Positions 17,838 through 27,901 of a stretch of DNA of 64,000 nucleotides are shown one piece after another. Below the pieces are notes generated by a model, which had not been told where the DNA came from, did not search any database, and was given only the letters and a program-made list of their open reading frames with translations. The stretch is from Alteromonadaceae bacterium (GTDB lineage Bacteria; Pseudomonadota; Gammaproteobacteria; Enterobacterales; Alteromonadaceae): contig JABXHM010000047.1 of assembly GCA_013373625.1 (NCBI GenBank), positions 1-64,000 of the forward strand, in the 5' to 3' direction. The translations under genes were made by a program, and so were the position numbers. Within the stretch, counting starts at the first letter, position 1. Every line of letters begins with the position of its first letter.

Positions 17838-18500
17838 ATGCAACATTATGATTATGCCGATAGTGTTGGCACTGCGGCACCTGAACCTCTGTTTGCCAGC
17901 ATTGCCGACGATATTTTACAGCGCGGTTACTGCATTATGCCTAACGCATTACCCATGGCATTAACCAGTCGCTTAACCGAGTATGCCCACAATGCGGTAG
18001 GTTTCGATCCCGCTGGAATTGGTCGCAATCGGCAATATCAACAAAATGAATTTGTTCGGACCGATGAAATTTGTTGGATCCAGGGCACATCTGCAGTAAC
18101 TGCTGCATGGTTGAATTGGATGGATTGCCTGAAAGTTTACTTAAATTCCCGTTTATTTCTCGGCCTGTTTTCTTATGAGAGTCATTTTGCTCATTATCCC
18201 CCAGGCAGTTTTTATAAGCGCCACTTTGATGCATTCCAGGGGCAATCTAATCGTATTCTGTCCACCGTACTATATTTAAATCCGGAGTGGGGGCACGAGG
18301 ATGGTGGCGAGTTAGTTATTTATTCGCCTCAAAACCAGTCAGAAAGCGTTAACGTAACGCCATTAGCAGGGACCTTAGCAGTATTTTTAAGTGAGGAATT
18401 TCCTCATGAGGTGTTGCCAGCCAAACGCGATCGTTTCTCCATTGCTGGCTGGTTCAGAGTAAACGATTCAACGACTCAGCGGGTTAATCCGCCAAACTGA
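17838..18500 (+). CDS. 2-oxoglutarate/Fe(II)-dependent prolyl-4-hydroxylase-like oxygenase
   Basis: This 220-residue product belongs to the P4Hc oxygenase family, which hydroxylates side chains of proteins or small molecules using O2 and 2-oxoglutarate. The iron ligands are H129 and D131 in KRHFDAF and H190 in FPHEV; R200 in RFSIAGWFR would hold 2-oxoglutarate. GGELVIY and the LYLNPEW strand are typical of this domain. No signal peptide is seen, so it is cytoplasmic. It is divergently transcribed from the GNAT-nitrilase gene. The substrate cannot be told; an EF-Tu-type or ribosomal protein target is only a possibility. Confidence 0.9.
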   Translation: MQHYDYADSVGTAAPEPLFASIADDILQRGYCIMPNALPMALTSRLTEYAHNAVGFDPAGIGRNRQYQQNEFVRTDEICWIQGTSAVTAAWLNWMDCLKVYLNSRLFLGLFSYESHFAHYPPGSFYKRHFDAFQGQSNRILSTVLYLNPEWGHEDGGELVIYSPQNQSESVNVTPLAGTLAVFLSEEFPHEVLPAKRDRFSIAGWFRVNDSTTQRVNPPN

Positions 18501-18731
18501 TCCGTTGTTTGCAACTGAGTGACTAATTATAAGTCTAATGATGTAAACAACTCTGTGGCGGATTCGTTAAAAAAGGGATAACATCAGTTTATTACATTGG
18601 CATGAATATGGTTGTTGATAACAGCTTTCACTGAATTTAAAGACCAAATTACGATTTTAACAGTGTTTTGCTATAAGTTTACCCAGGCCGAATATATTCA
18701 AGGAACGCTATTTAGTGTTAAGTGGTAACTA

Positions 18732-20387
18732 ATGATGGACAAATTCCCATTACCAAAATCGATTGATGAAATAAAAGTGTTGGTTGTAGACAATCAGGCA
18801 CTTATTCATGATCTGGCCAAATCAGCATTAATGGAGTTAGGCGTTCGTCAGGTAAGTAGCGCGCAAAACGCGTTTCATGCATTGCGATTATGCGAGAGGT
18901 TTCAGTTCGACGTAGTCCTGCTGGCGTTTAATGTTAGCAACGATAAAGACGGATTCCATTTATTCGAAGAACTCAAACACAATAATTACATCTCAGATAA
19001 AACCACGGTCGTATTTTTGAGTGCAGAAACCAGTGCATCATTGGTAAACTGTATTATTGAACTACAGCCTGATGATTTTTGGGTAAAGCCGCTGGATAAA
19101 AAACGTATTCAGAAACGCTTTGAGTATTTAATTAACGTGCGGCGTAAATTGCATAAAGTCATGCACTGTATGGACAGTGGCGATTTTTCAGCTGCTATCT
19201 ATCACGCTGAGCGCGGTCTGACAGATAACAGCGTTACTGAATATCATCCACGTTTAAAACGCATGATTGGCGAGTGTTTGCTCCAACTTCGGGAATACGG
19301 CTCAGCAGAGCGTTACTTTACCAATCTTAAAAACGACTTTGATCATGCGTGGGTAAATATTGGTTTAGCCAGATCCTTGTTCAAGCAAGATAAAGTGCTT
19401 GAGGCAGAGTTGCTGGCAGAAGATTTATTGCAGCGCCCTGATACACGTTTTTTAACCTACGATTTGCTGGCTCAGTACTATATCAGTAAAGAGCAGTTTG
19501 ATATTGCTTATGAGCAGGTTAAGGCAGCCAGCAAGCTGGCACCCCGAAACATTGAGCGAAATAAAAAACTGTGGGATCTGGCACGCTTAAATCGTGATAA
19601 GTACGGCCAGCTTGAGGCTGTGCAGAACATGGCCAGGTTTGCTAAAAATTCCATTCACGATTCGCCAGAACTGAGTTTAAATGTGGTTAGAACAATGGTT
19701 GACCTGGCTGCCAGCGTGACCGGCGCTGAATCTGAAAAGCTGCAGCGTAAAATTCATAAGGAAATTCTGGCCGTTGATACATCAGAGTCGAGCGAGCCAA
19801 GCCTGAATAATAAATTACTGGTGATAAAAGCCAGGGTTGAGTCTATTAAGAATAATAAAAAGTCTGCAGAGAAAATGCTCAAGGACAATCTTAATAAAGA
19901 AATCACCATGAATCTTGAAGACAACCTTGATCTCATGAAAGCGTATCATGAATTAGGGATGAAAGAGGAATGTATGGCGATTCTCGATTCCTTACGCTCA
20001 CAGTTGGAAGGTGACACACTGGTGACCCAGGTGGTTGATGAATACCTTAAACGAGAAGAAATCGAACGCCGAGAAATCAAGTTTACAACCAAAGAGCTGA
20101 AAGAAATGGCGGCGGTTAACTATCGGGAAAATCGTATACTGCCGGCCTTTAATAACCTCTGTCATGCGATGACGTTGTCACCCCAGGATAAGTCGATTGC
20201 ATTTAGCCTGTTAAAAGTGCTGGTTCAGTTGAATAAAAAAGAACCCCTCGACGATGTACAATTCAGTATGGCACGAACTGCTGCTGATTTGCTGAATAAA
20301 GATACTCTGGTTGCCGGACAGCAACAAAAGCGCGATGAGTATCTGTATGCCCTCGGTATGGCTGAAGTGCAGGCGGATGCTGGCTAA
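18732..20387 (+). CDS. TPR protein with a degenerate receiver domain
   Basis: The 551-residue product starts with a receiver-like domain (residues 14-130) and continues with helical TPR-type repeats to the end. In the receiver, the usual double acidic pocket reads VVDNQ, and the phospho-acceptor Asp is replaced: the strand reads DVVLLAFNVSNDKDGFHL, with A65 in its place. The conserved Lys (WVKPLDKKR, K119) and Ser97 remain. Similar Asp-less CAFNV-type receivers with TPRs are remembered from other alteromonads and vibrios, so the loss looks conserved rather than accidental. It probably works as a protein-protein adaptor. It stands alone, with start codons at 18732 and 18735. Confidence 0.85.
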   Translation: MMDKFPLPKSIDEIKVLVVDNQALIHDLAKSALMELGVRQVSSAQNAFHALRLCERFQFDVVLLAFNVSNDKDGFHLFEELKHNNYISDKTTVVFLSAETSASLVNCIIELQPDDFWVKPLDKKRIQKRFEYLINVRRKLHKVMHCMDSGDFSAAIYHAERGLTDNSVTEYHPRLKRMIGECLLQLREYGSAERYFTNLKNDFDHAWVNIGLARSLFKQDKVLEAELLAEDLLQRPDTRFLTYDLLAQYYISKEQFDIAYEQVKAASKLAPRNIERNKKLWDLARLNRDKYGQLEAVQNMARFAKNSIHDSPELSLNVVRTMVDLAASVTGAESEKLQRKIHKEILAVDTSESSEPSLNNKLLVIKARVESIKNNKKSAEKMLKDNLNKEITMNLEDNLDLMKAYHELGMKEECMAILDSLRSQLEGDTLVTQVVDEYLKREEIERREIKFTTKELKEMAAVNYRENRILPAFNNLCHAMTLSPQDKSIAFSLLKVLVQLNKKEPLDDVQFSMARTAADLLNKDTLVAGQQQKRDEYLYALGMAEVQADAG

Positions 20388-20896
20388 GCCGTTAATAGTT
20401 TGCGTTGGTTCTACACCGGTTATTAATGACATTGGCTTGACATAGCGCTTAAGCAATCATCAATGATTTAGCCTGCTTTGTGCAGTCAGGCCGCGCTTCT
20501 AGAGCAATGGCTGCCCGTAAACGACCGGACTTTGGTATGGCTTAAATATTTCAACAATATTCAGCCAGCCACTATAAGATTAGCTTTCTGCATTCTAAGC
20601 CGTTATTGGCTTACTCTGAATTGACCTCAGTAGCTCTATTTTGACTAATTCCTATTCAAAAATAAATATTGATAGTTTTTTTCGAATTACCCTTTCAACA
20701 AATCCAATTATAAATTCTCTGCCAATCCCGTTAATCTTATCTCAATTCGAAAGGGAAACAGTTTTTACAATCCATTGAGGTTGAAAAACCGTAACCCATT
20801 AGCAAATCAGTAATATGATTGCCTGAACATAGCAACCATATAGTGATTTTGAATGTTAACCAGAGCGTTAATACATCTAACTTTAGGAGAAAGTAA
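20388..20896. other. Intergenic region upstream of ahpC
   Basis: No gene was seen here. The last 100 bases must hold the ahpC promoter: AT-rich sequence with possible elements such as TATAGT at 20839-20844, but no -35/-10 pair with good spacing was certain. Matches to the OxyR half-site pattern (ATAG-N7-CTAT) were sought and none was convincing. Confidence 0.5.
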
Positions 20897-21460
20897 ATGG
20901 CTTTAATCAATACACAAATCAAACCATTCACAGCGAATGCATTTAAAGACGGCGAGCTGATTGAAGTAAGCAGCGAAGATATCCAGGGTAAATGGTCTGT
21001 ATTTGTTTTTTATCCAGCGGACTTCACCTTTGTTTGCCCAACCGAGTTAGGTGATATCGCTGACAAGTATGAAGAGCTGCAATCACGCGGTGTAGAAGTG
21101 TTCTCTGTTTCTACTGACACACACTTTACTCACGCTGCATGGCACGAAGCCTCTGAAACCATTGGTAAAATCAAGTTTGCCATGATTGGTGACCCAACAG
21201 GTACCATTACTCGCAACTTCGATTGTATGCGTGAAGACATGGGCCTTGCTGATCGTGCAACCTTTGTTGTTGACCCTGACGGCATTGTCCAGGCAATGGA
21301 AATTACTGCTGAAGGTATTGGCCGTGACGCAGATGATCTGGTTCGTAAAGTTAAAGCGGCACAGTACGTTGCGTCTCACCCGGGTGAAGTTTGCCCAGCG
21401 AAATGGAAAGAAGGCGAAGCAACACTGGCTCCTTCATTAGACTTAGTTGGCAAAATCTAA
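20897..21460 (+). CDS. ahpC: Alkyl hydroperoxide reductase subunit C (typical 2-Cys peroxiredoxin)
   Basis: AhpC reduces H2O2, organic peroxides and peroxynitrite in the cytoplasm. The 187-residue product has the peroxidatic cysteine C47 in [10 protein letters not shown] and the resolving cysteine near residue 166 in GEVCPAKW, matching C46/C165 of E. coli. A TAGGAGAAAG ribosome binding site lies before the ATG. The reductase gene ahpF follows after 99 bases, which contain a perfect hairpin. In enteric bacteria the pair is controlled by OxyR; that is likely but not visible here. Confidence 0.97.
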   Translation: MALINTQIKPFTANAFKDGELIEVSSEDIQGKWSVFVFYPADFTFVCPTELGDIADKYEELQSRGVEVFSVSTDTHFTHAAWHEASETIGKIKFAMIGDPTGTITRNFDCMREDMGLADRATFVVDPDGIVQAMEITAEGIGRDADDLVRKVKAAQYVASHPGEVCPAKWKEGEATLAPSLDLVGKI

Positions 21461-21503
21461 AGCGACACGCTTTAACTAACGTTTTAACCAACGAAATATG
21501 TCC

Positions 21504-21524
21504 GTGCGGGCTTACAGCCCGCAC
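21504..21524 (+). promoter_or_regulatory. Intercistronic hairpin between ahpC and ahpF
   Basis: GTGCGGGC (21504-21511) pairs perfectly with GCCCGCAC (21517-21524) around TTACA. No T-run follows, so it is more likely an mRNA-stabilising or partial-termination structure that favours ahpC over ahpF. Confidence 0.55.
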
Positions 21525-21559
21525 ATTATCCCCACACATTAACCAAGGCAGAATTTAAT

Positions 21560-23152
21560 ATGTTAACGCAAGAAATTTTAACCGCTTTAAAAGGTTATAC
21601 CGCGTCTATGCAGAAAGACGTCACTTTTGTTCTGCAAACAGGTGAGCACAGCAAACGCGATGAGCTCAGGAAGTTTCTGTCTGATGTGGCAGGTATCAGT
21701 GACAAGATCCAGTTGGAAGAACGGGATACAAAAGGCGTATTACGCAGTGCTATCAGTTTTTTGCTGGAAGCTGATGGTGAAGACACCGGTATTCGTTTTT
21801 CCGGGATCCCAGGCGGGCACGAGTTTAACTCGTTTGTTCTGGCACTGCTGCACGCATCAGGCACCGAACTTAAAATCGACGACAGTGTTCAGTCGATTGT
21901 AAAAGGTGTTAAAGACGAACTGAAGTTTGAAGTATTTATTAGCCTGAGCTGTCATAACTGTCCGGATGTCGTCCAGGCACTTAATCAGTTCGCGCTGTTA
22001 AACCCTAACATCTCGTCTGAAATGATTGACGGTGGGTTGTATCAGTCGCTTGTCGAAGAGCGAGATATTCAAGGTGTACCCAGTGTGTACTTAAATGGCG
22101 AACTGTTTGCTAACGGCAAAGTTGACGCTGCCATGCTGATAGATAAGTTACTCGAGTTTGATCCCAGTCTGAAAGAAGCGAATGCGGGTCAGACTTTACC
22201 ACTACAGGACGTTACCGTCATCGGTGGTGGTCCGGCAGGCGTAAGTGCTGCTATTTACAGTGCCCGTAAAGGTTTAAAGGTGACCGTTGTTGCAGACCGT
22301 TTTGGTGGCCAGGTGAAAGACACCATGGGCATTGAAAACCTTATATCAGTGCCAAAAACCACCGGTCCGGAACTGGTGGGTAATTTGGCCGAGCACATGA
22401 AAGATTATGATATAACGCTTAAAGAGCACGTGCGGGTAGATAACATTGAAAAAGGTAACATTAAGACACTGACCCTGTCATCCGGTGAACAAATCAAGAC
22501 GAAGTCGCTGGTGGTTGCCACGGGTGCGCGCTGGAGAGAATTAGGTGTTCCCGGTGAAAAAGAGAATGTCGGTAACGGCGTGGCCTATTGCCCTCACTGT
22601 GACGGCCCGTTCTTTAAAGACAAAGACGTAGCCGTTATTGGTGGTGGTAACTCGGGTATAGAGGCGGCGCTGGACTTAGCCGGTATTGTTAAGTCTGTAA
22701 CCGTTTTTGAATTTATGCCGACGCTCAAGGCCGATCAGGTGTTAATAGACCAGGCGCAAAAGCGCGATAATATTAAGATTATCAAAAATGCGGCGACTAA
22801 GCAGATTGTTGCCGAGAACGGCAAAGTGACTGCGATTGAATATCAGGATCGTGCTACCAACGAAGAGCATAGTCTGTCTCTGGCGGGGGTGTTTGTGCAA
22901 ATTGGCTTAATACCTAACAGCCAGTTTATGAAAGATGTGGTTGATTTAAGCCAGCATGGCGAGATTATTGTTGATCACAAATGCAATACATCTGAACCTG
23001 GCATATTTGCGGCAGGGGACGTCACGACGGTTCCTTACAAACAGATTGTTATTTCAATGGGAGAGGGTGCAAAAGCCTCCCTGGCGGCGTTCGAATACCT
23101 GCTGTCACACCAGACAGAGGAAGAGATTGAGGAACAAGCGGCAGTCGCTTAA
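21560..23152 (+). CDS. ahpF: Alkyl hydroperoxide reductase subunit F
   Basis: AhpF is the flavoprotein that transfers electrons from NADH to AhpC. The 530-residue product has the N-terminal tandem thioredoxin-fold domain with redox pair C131/C134 (SCHNC), the FAD-binding [17 protein letters not shown] motif, the second redox pair C344/C347 ([10 protein letters not shown]), and the NAD-binding [15 protein letters not shown] motif. It ends with the FAD-contacting [17 protein letters not shown]. Length and motifs match E. coli AhpF (521). It is second in the ahpC-ahpF unit and is closed by a strong terminator. Confidence 0.97.
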   Translation: MLTQEILTALKGYTASMQKDVTFVLQTGEHSKRDELRKFLSDVAGISDKIQLEERDTKGVLRSAISFLLEADGEDTGIRFSGIPGGHEFNSFVLALLHASGTELKIDDSVQSIVKGVKDELKFEVFISLSCHNCPDVVQALNQFALLNPNISSEMIDGGLYQSLVEERDIQGVPSVYLNGELFANGKVDAAMLIDKLLEFDPSLKEANAGQTLPLQDVTVIGGGPAGVSAAIYSARKGLKVTVVADRFGGQVKDTMGIENLISVPKTTGPELVGNLAEHMKDYDITLKEHVRVDNIEKGNIKTLTLSSGEQIKTKSLVVATGARWRELGVPGEKENVGNGVAYCPHCDGPFFKDKDVAVIGGGNSGIEAALDLAGIVKSVTVFEFMPTLKADQVLIDQAQKRDNIKIIKNAATKQIVAENGKVTAIEYQDRATNEEHSLSLAGVFVQIGLIPNSQFMKDVVDLSQHGEIIVDHKCNTSEPGIFAAGDVTTVPYKQIVISMGEGAKASLAAFEYLLSHQTEEEIEEQAAVA

Positions 23153-23185
23153 TTTCTACTGCACATAGAGTAAACTCCCAACCTT

Positions 23186-23214
23186 AGCGGGCAACATTTG
23201 TTGCCCGCTTTTTT
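23186..23214 (+). terminator. Intrinsic terminator of ahpF
   Basis: A perfect 10-bp stem, AGCGGGCAAC / GTTGCCCGCT, with loop ATTT and a run of six T residues, about 35 bases after the ahpF stop. Confidence 0.92.
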
Positions 23215-23264
23215 GTTTGCGGACAATTCAAAAAAAATCGAAAGCGATTCGGAATGTCGTCAAT

Positions 23265-23459
23265 TCAGCTTGCAGTTTTGTCAGTCAGTGCCTTTTCCAA
23301 GCTATTGATTTTATTGTTAATTTTCTTTATTTCTAAACGAGTGATGTGTACCATTTGAAGCGTTTCTTTGACGTCTTTTGCCATGATAAAAATCACGACA
23401 GGCACTGCCAGTATTACGATCAATAAAATAATGTTAAATAATATCCCTAAGCTCAACAC
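23265..23459 (-). CDS. Small membrane protein with coiled-coil tail
   Basis: This 64-residue product has one N-terminal membrane helix (GILFNIILLIVILAVPVVIF) and a charged helical tail (LEIKKINNKINSLEKAL) with heptad-like spacing. It starts with GTG at 23459, about ten bases after AAAGGAAAA. No family is recognised. It lies between the convergent ahpF terminator and the PH-domain gene, in the same direction as the latter and 120 bases after it. Size and start make it less certain than its neighbours, but the topology looks real. Confidence 0.55.
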   Translation of the reverse strand: MLSLGILFNIILLIVILAVPVVIFIMAKDVKETLQMVHITRLEIKKINNKINSLEKALTDKTAS

Positions 23460-23581
23460 GATAACGTTTTCCTTTTTTTACTGCTTCCCTTGTTTAGCAA
23501 TGTACTAAATCACGATTGTGATGCACATTGCAATTATGCAGTATTGTTTTACTGTTTGAAATAGCAGCATAATGACAGCAG

Positions 23582-24112
23582 TTAACGCTCAAAATGTTTT
23601 GCCAGCATTGCCTCTATGCGCTGTACGCTTTGTGTTAACACTTGCAGGTCAGAAACAGGCTGTTCAGTCGGTTCGCTTTGTTGCTTGCCACGCGAGGCTA
23701 CATTTTCTTTTTGATCAAGAATAGCTTCTCTGAAATCCGCCGCATCAATAATACCCACTAACGACACCAGCGCGCCCTGGCTTGACTGTCCTGCGGTTTC
23801 AAACGCTAAGCGACGTAATCCGAAGAGCTTCATGAGTGGTCCCTGGCTCATCGATACATCGGTAATTTTATCCAGTGGGATAGACTTTTCTTCGGTAAAC
23901 CAAATGCCGCGTTTCACTACTAATTTACGTTCTGTCAGCGTCGCTGACATGGCTGCGAGCACTTTGCCGCTAAAAAATAAAAACACCGGAATACTTATAA
24001 TCAGCAAAGGAATGCCGACAACTGTGAAGCTAGAAATAATAAGCAGGCTTAACATCCAGTAAGTCTTAACCTTTGGATCAAAGGCTGCGGAACGTAGTAT
24101 TTTCTCTGCCAT
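23582..24112 (-). CDS. PH-domain membrane protein (bPH2/YdbS-like)
   Basis: The 176-residue product has two close N-terminal membrane segments (residues about 18-52) followed by a bacterial PH (DUF304-type) domain: TLTERKLVVKRGIWFTEEKS and IPLDKITDVSMSQGPLMKLF, then GLRRLAFETAG. The C-terminal 45 residues are hydrophilic and end in a short helix. The function of the family is unknown; bacterial PH proteins are often small membrane-anchored factors in envelope or stress adaptation. The ATG is preceded by AAAGAG. It stands alone and is transcribed leftwards. Confidence 0.85.
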   Translation of the reverse strand: MAEKILRSAAFDPKVKTYWMLSLLIISSFTVVGIPLLIISIPVFLFFSGKVLAAMSATLTERKLVVKRGIWFTEEKSIPLDKITDVSMSQGPLMKLFGLRRLAFETAGQSSQGALVSLVGIIDAADFREAILDQKENVASRGKQQSEPTEQPVSDLQVLTQSVQRIEAMLAKHFER

Positions 24113-24241
24113 GACAAACTCTTTTTGTTTTGTATGGCATTTTTATCGCATTATTTGGCGGGGTTAACAAGTGTACCCCGGTAAATTGGCAAGGGATATT
24201 GTAAGTATGTGTGTGAAGATGCGCCGCAGAGACTGGTAGAT

Positions 24242-24277
24242 GCTACTCAGTTCATTGTTTACAATAAACTGAGTAGC
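24242..24277 (-). terminator. Hairpin downstream of the GH9 gene
   Basis: GCTACTCAGTT (24242-24252) and AACTGAGTAGC (24267-24277) form an 11-bp stem, just after the stop codon of the minus-strand GH9 gene. There is no clear T-run on that strand, so it may be a weak terminator or an mRNA 3'-end stabiliser. Confidence 0.5.
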
Positions 24278-24286
24278 TACCGTTGG

Positions 24287-26755
24287 CTATTTACCGGCTA
24301 GCTTTAGTGCTGCGTTCACTGTGAATAAGTAAGCACCACCGACGTTAATGACGTATTCGTTTTCACCCCACAAAAACGGCCAGTCTTCCATATTTTCTGG
24401 CAGATCGGGTTTTAATATCAATACACCCGGCACAATAGCGCCACTGATGAATGAGAAGTCTGCCCGATTCATACCATATGCCACCTTTTTGGACACCGTA
24501 CCAACATTGGATACAAATGAAATATCCGAATCGGGGTGGGTTCCATAGAGGTAATCCAGCGAACGATAGATCAATTCACTGTCATACAAGTCCGGGAAGG
24601 CGGTATGCAGGTAGTACTGAGTCATGGCCATTTCCAAAATAGTACCGTTGCCCGCCCAGCCATATTCGGTAATAACGACCCCAAATGGATTTTGGCTGGT
24701 CGCGTCTTCCAGTTTGGGTTTATAGGCTTCTGCTGCACGACGGATCCGCTGGTGATACATCTTGTCCATATGCGGCAGTGCCCGGATGGCAATAATAGCG
24801 TTGCGGCCAAAGTTGCTTTCGATATAGGGTAGTAACTCATTGATGGCTTTTTGGTATTGCTTGTCACCGGTGGTGATCAGCAACTCTACCGCTGCCTTGA
24901 GCTGTTCTTCTTCTAATCCACCACCTGTGGTATTGCCTACTTTAAACATATCCGGAGCGTGGCTGGCTTCTTCAGCCCATGCTTCAGTTGCGGTGTCTCT
25001 GCACTGTGCGGCCAGTGCCGGATTATAGTCTGCAAGAGCACGGCTGGCGGCTGCCAGCGCGGCCATCGAACCGTAATTAAGCGGTGTGGATTTACTGGTA
25101 AACGCCCAGCGGTCATCAAAAACACCGCTTTGTTTACCATCTGATTCAGTCTCGGCCATATCCGGGTTATAGATCAGATTATCGGTCATGGTAAGCCCAT
25201 CACCTAAATGGGTGTACTGACTCAAATCCGGCACAATAATACCGGGGATAGCGTGACCAACGGCTTTGTACTGCGCAAGCAGCGCCAGTGTGCCGTGCTC
25301 AATTTGTTGTAATAAGTCCGGCTTACCATCGGGCACATGGATATCGACATATTTACGGTCATAGTCGACCAATGTAGTATCGCGGCTCAGGCCAAATTGC
25401 TCCCAAACCTGCACCAGGGTTCTCACTGTCCGGTACTGCGTTTGGGTTCGGATATCGTAATCACCGGCATCGTACCAGCCACCTACATTCAAGCCAGGGA
25501 TATGTTCACCCGGTTGATAAGGCGTATCGGTCGTCGGGCCTTGCGCATATAAGTCAAAGTGTTCGTGATTAACCGGTGCTTGCAGCGCATCATCTAAATG
25601 TGACGCGCCATGCCACACCCGATAGGCTTCGTTGATCAGCATATGGTCCATTTGAACCGGAAAATAGTGATCAAGGGTAGGATGCCAGGCTTTATCTAAT
25701 ACGTTCGTGTCAATGGGAAACGCAGCAGTTGTGGTTTCACCATAGCGTAACTGATAAATCCCCGGCGTGCTCACATCGCTAAAGTCAAACGCCGCGTATT
25801 GGTAGCGGGTATAATTATCCTGTTTAACGGGTTTGGCTTTTTTGACGACGGTGCTCGACCCATCAGGATTAATTTTATGCAATTCAGCCTGTTTATCCAT
25901 GCGGGCGTTGGCATCCAGCTCAATCACTGCACGTTTGGTTTGGCCAGGCAGGTAGCCTACTTGTGAATGCCCAATCACTGGCGCGCGCTGCCAGTTGTCA
26001 TCGGTAGTGGCAGTAAGCTGCCATTTTGCCAGTGTGCCTTTTTGGTTACCAGGTAGCAGTCCACGCACCACAAACCAGCCGTTCTGAGCTTTGCTGCGGC
26101 CATCGTAAAGTGCCAGTGGCAGCGACTCTGATACAATGGAGACCCGCTTCATCTCGCTTTCTGGTGCCAGCACCAGGCGCTGACCCTGTGCCAGCGGCTC
26201 AGGCTCATGTTGGTCGATAATTTCTTTAACCCCGGTTGGGTATAGGGGGAACGCGCCGGGCTTACCGTCGGCTAAAAAGCTGGTTTCCATGTATGTGGCA
26301 GGTAAGAATTCCATATTGAAGCCTGCTTTGCCTTCCAGTTCGGCAGGCAAAGGCTGTTCCGACGTTAAGGTGATTTCAACACCGTTATTAATCGGTTTCG
26401 CGCTGATTGTATAGGTAAAGCCAAAATCCGGATAGGACAGGGTGGCGCTAATGATGCCCGACTTCTCGTCAACCTTGCGCTCAACAAACGTTGGGATAGG
26501 GTCCCATTGTTCAGGTGTTGCACTTAAGCGCACATCACCATTCGTGGCAGTGCGTTCACCAAAATGAATGAGTTCAACGCCGCTGATTTTCGAATCACCA
26601 AACAGGCCGTTATACCAGTTACTGAATACCACTACGTCGAGACTGGGTTGGCTAAAATATTCTTTTTTGTTAAGGGTAGGGGTAGTGGCTAGAGTAGCTG
26701 TTGACGTTACAGCAATAGCGCCGGCAACTGCTACGGCGATTAGGGATTTAAACAC
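24287..26755 (-). CDS. Secreted glycoside hydrolase family 9 enzyme
   Basis: GH9 enzymes cleave beta-1,4-glucans and related glycans with inversion. The 822-residue protein has a signal peptide (LIAVAVAGAIAVTSTATLAT) and about 230 residues of unassigned N-terminal beta-rich sequence. An Ig-like CelD_N domain (about 260-350; IGHSQVGYLPGQTKRAVI) and the (alpha/alpha)6 catalytic domain follow. The catalytic Asp pair is D429/D432 in GGWYDAGDYD, and the proton-donor Glu is E800 in WGENEYVIN. It starts with GTG 26755, seven bases after GGAG. There is no cellulose-binding module, no TonB receptor and no other glycanase nearby, so the substrate is open: cellulose, mixed-linkage glucan or an oligosaccharide. 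It is a single-gene unit. Confidence 0.9.
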   Translation of the reverse strand: MFKSLIAVAVAGAIAVTSTATLATTPTLNKKEYFSQPSLDVVVFSNWYNGLFGDSKISGVELIHFGERTATNGDVRLSATPEQWDPIPTFVERKVDEKSGIISATLSYPDFGFTYTISAKPINNGVEITLTSEQPLPAELEGKAGFNMEFLPATYMETSFLADGKPGAFPLYPTGVKEIIDQHEPEPLAQGQRLVLAPESEMKRVSIVSESLPLALYDGRSKAQNGWFVVRGLLPGNQKGTLAKWQLTATTDDNWQRAPVIGHSQVGYLPGQTKRAVIELDANARMDKQAELHKINPDGSSTVVKKAKPVKQDNYTRYQYAAFDFSDVSTPGIYQLRYGETTTAAFPIDTNVLDKAWHPTLDHYFPVQMDHMLINEAYRVWHGASHLDDALQAPVNHEHFDLYAQGPTTDTPYQPGEHIPGLNVGGWYDAGDYDIRTQTQYRTVRTLVQVWEQFGLSRDTTLVDYDRKYVDIHVPDGKPDLLQQIEHGTLALLAQYKAVGHAIPGIIVPDLSQYTHLGDGLTMTDNLIYNPDMAETESDGKQSGVFDDRWAFTSKSTPLNYGSMAALAAASRALADYNPALAAQCRDTATEAWAEEASHAPDMFKVGNTTGGGLEEEQLKAAVELLITTGDKQYQKAINELLPYIESNFGRNAIIAIRALPHMDKMYHQRIRRAAEAYKPKLEDATSQNPFGVVITEYGWAGNGTILEMAMTQYYLHTAFPDLYDSELIYRSLDYLYGTHPDSDISFVSNVGTVSKKVAYGMNRADFSFISGAIVPGVLILKPDLPENMEDWPFLWGENEYVINVGGAYLFTVNAALKLAGK

Positions 26756-26905
26756 ACGAGTACTCCATTTTGTTTGTTAACAAAAGGTTAGCAACTTTGT
26801 GCGGGATTAAAATTATGCTATTGCTTTTTGCTATTGTGATTTAGTTACTGGCACTCACTGCGGTGATTGCAGTGAGTGCGTTTGAGGGGATTGTGTTAGT
26901 CGCGA

Positions 26906-27901
26906 TTAAATTTCACAGCGAATCAATGGCTCGACTTCGTGTACATAGTAATCGTAAAGCTTTTGATGTAACGCCTTATCCAGTTCGGGTAAGCTGGCGG
27001 TTGCTGCATTTTGTGTGACCTGTTTGGGTGAACTGGCGCCGGGGATAATCGTTGAGACCGCTTCATGATCTAAAATCCAGCGCATGGCAAACTGCGCCAT
27101 GTTGAAGTCCGCAGGCTTAAATGTTTTGAGTCGTTCAATCAATGCGAGGCCCTTGTTGAACTCAATGCCGCTGAAGGTTTCCCCCACACTGAAGGCTTCG
27201 CCGTCTTTATTAAAGTTACGATGGTCGCTGGCGTCAAACCGGGTGTTTTGATCGAATTTACCGGTTAACATACCACTGGCCAGCGGTAAGCGAACAATAA
27301 TACCTACTTTTTTCTCAAGCGCTTCATCAAACAATTCTGTGACCGGTCGCTGGCGCATCAGGTTAAAAATAATTTGTAATGACGCGACATCATCATGTTG
27401 CAAACAAATTTTTGCTTCTTCAAGAGTTTCTACACTGGCACCAAAATGGGCGATGTGACCTTCCTGCTGAACTTCTCTTAGCCAGTCAAATACCGCGCCA
27501 TTACTCAGAACACTTTTAGGGATACAGTGCAGTTGCAGCAAATCAAGACAATCGCGTTGCAAACGATCCTGAGCGCGCTTCACTGAGTCACGCAGATCAG
27601 TCAGACTGTAACCATCCGGGTACGTGCCGCCGCCGCGCCCGTATTTCGTGGCAATGACTGCGTCAGGGGCGATGTCTGATAAGACTTTACCTAAGTAGCT
27701 TTCGCTCTGACCGTCGCCATAAACATCGGCAGTATCGAAGAAAGTGATACCGTCGTTGACGGCCTGGTTAAGAATCGCGGTGGCGGTTTGCTCATCAATT
27801 GGTCCAAAATCACCACCCAGCTGCCAGCAACCCAGGCCAACTTCGCTTACTTTGAGGGCGGATGAACCTAAAATGCGTGATTTGATACTTCCATCAGACA
27901 T
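26906..27901 (-). CDS. Aldo/keto reductase
   Basis: The 331-residue product is a TIM-barrel NAD(P)H-dependent oxidoreductase. It has the catalytic tetrad segments FFDTADVYGDGQSESYLG (Asp and Tyr) and VIATKYG (Lys); the usual His position lies in LLQLHCIP. It also has the C-terminal cofactor-binding pattern TIIPGASSPKQV. The start ATG 27901 follows GGAGATAACG. The family acts on aldehydes, ketones or sugars; the substrate cannot be told. It belongs to the plant-like/YghZ-type AKRs rather than the xylose reductases. It is not in an operon with its neighbours. Confidence 0.9.
   Translation of the reverse strand: MSDGSIKSRILGSSALKVSEVGLGCWQLGGDFGPIDEQTATAILNQAVNDGITFFDTADVYGDGQSESYLGKVLSDIAPDAVIATKYGRGGGTYPDGYSLTDLRDSVKRAQDRLQRDCLDLLQLHCIPKSVLSNGAVFDWLREVQQEGHIAHFGASVETLEEAKICLQHDDVASLQIIFNLMRQRPVTELFDEALEKKVGIIVRLPLASGMLTGKFDQNTRFDASDHRNFNKDGEAFSVGETFSGIEFNKGLALIERLKTFKPADFNMAQFAMRWILDHEAVSTIIPGASSPKQVTQNAATASLPELDKALHQKLYDYYVHEVEPLIRCEI

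Noticed and set aside
20740-20896. OxyR binding site upstream of ahpC
   Set aside because: The ATAG and CTAT half-sites do not occur with the required spacing. Regulation by OxyR is plausible but not visible.
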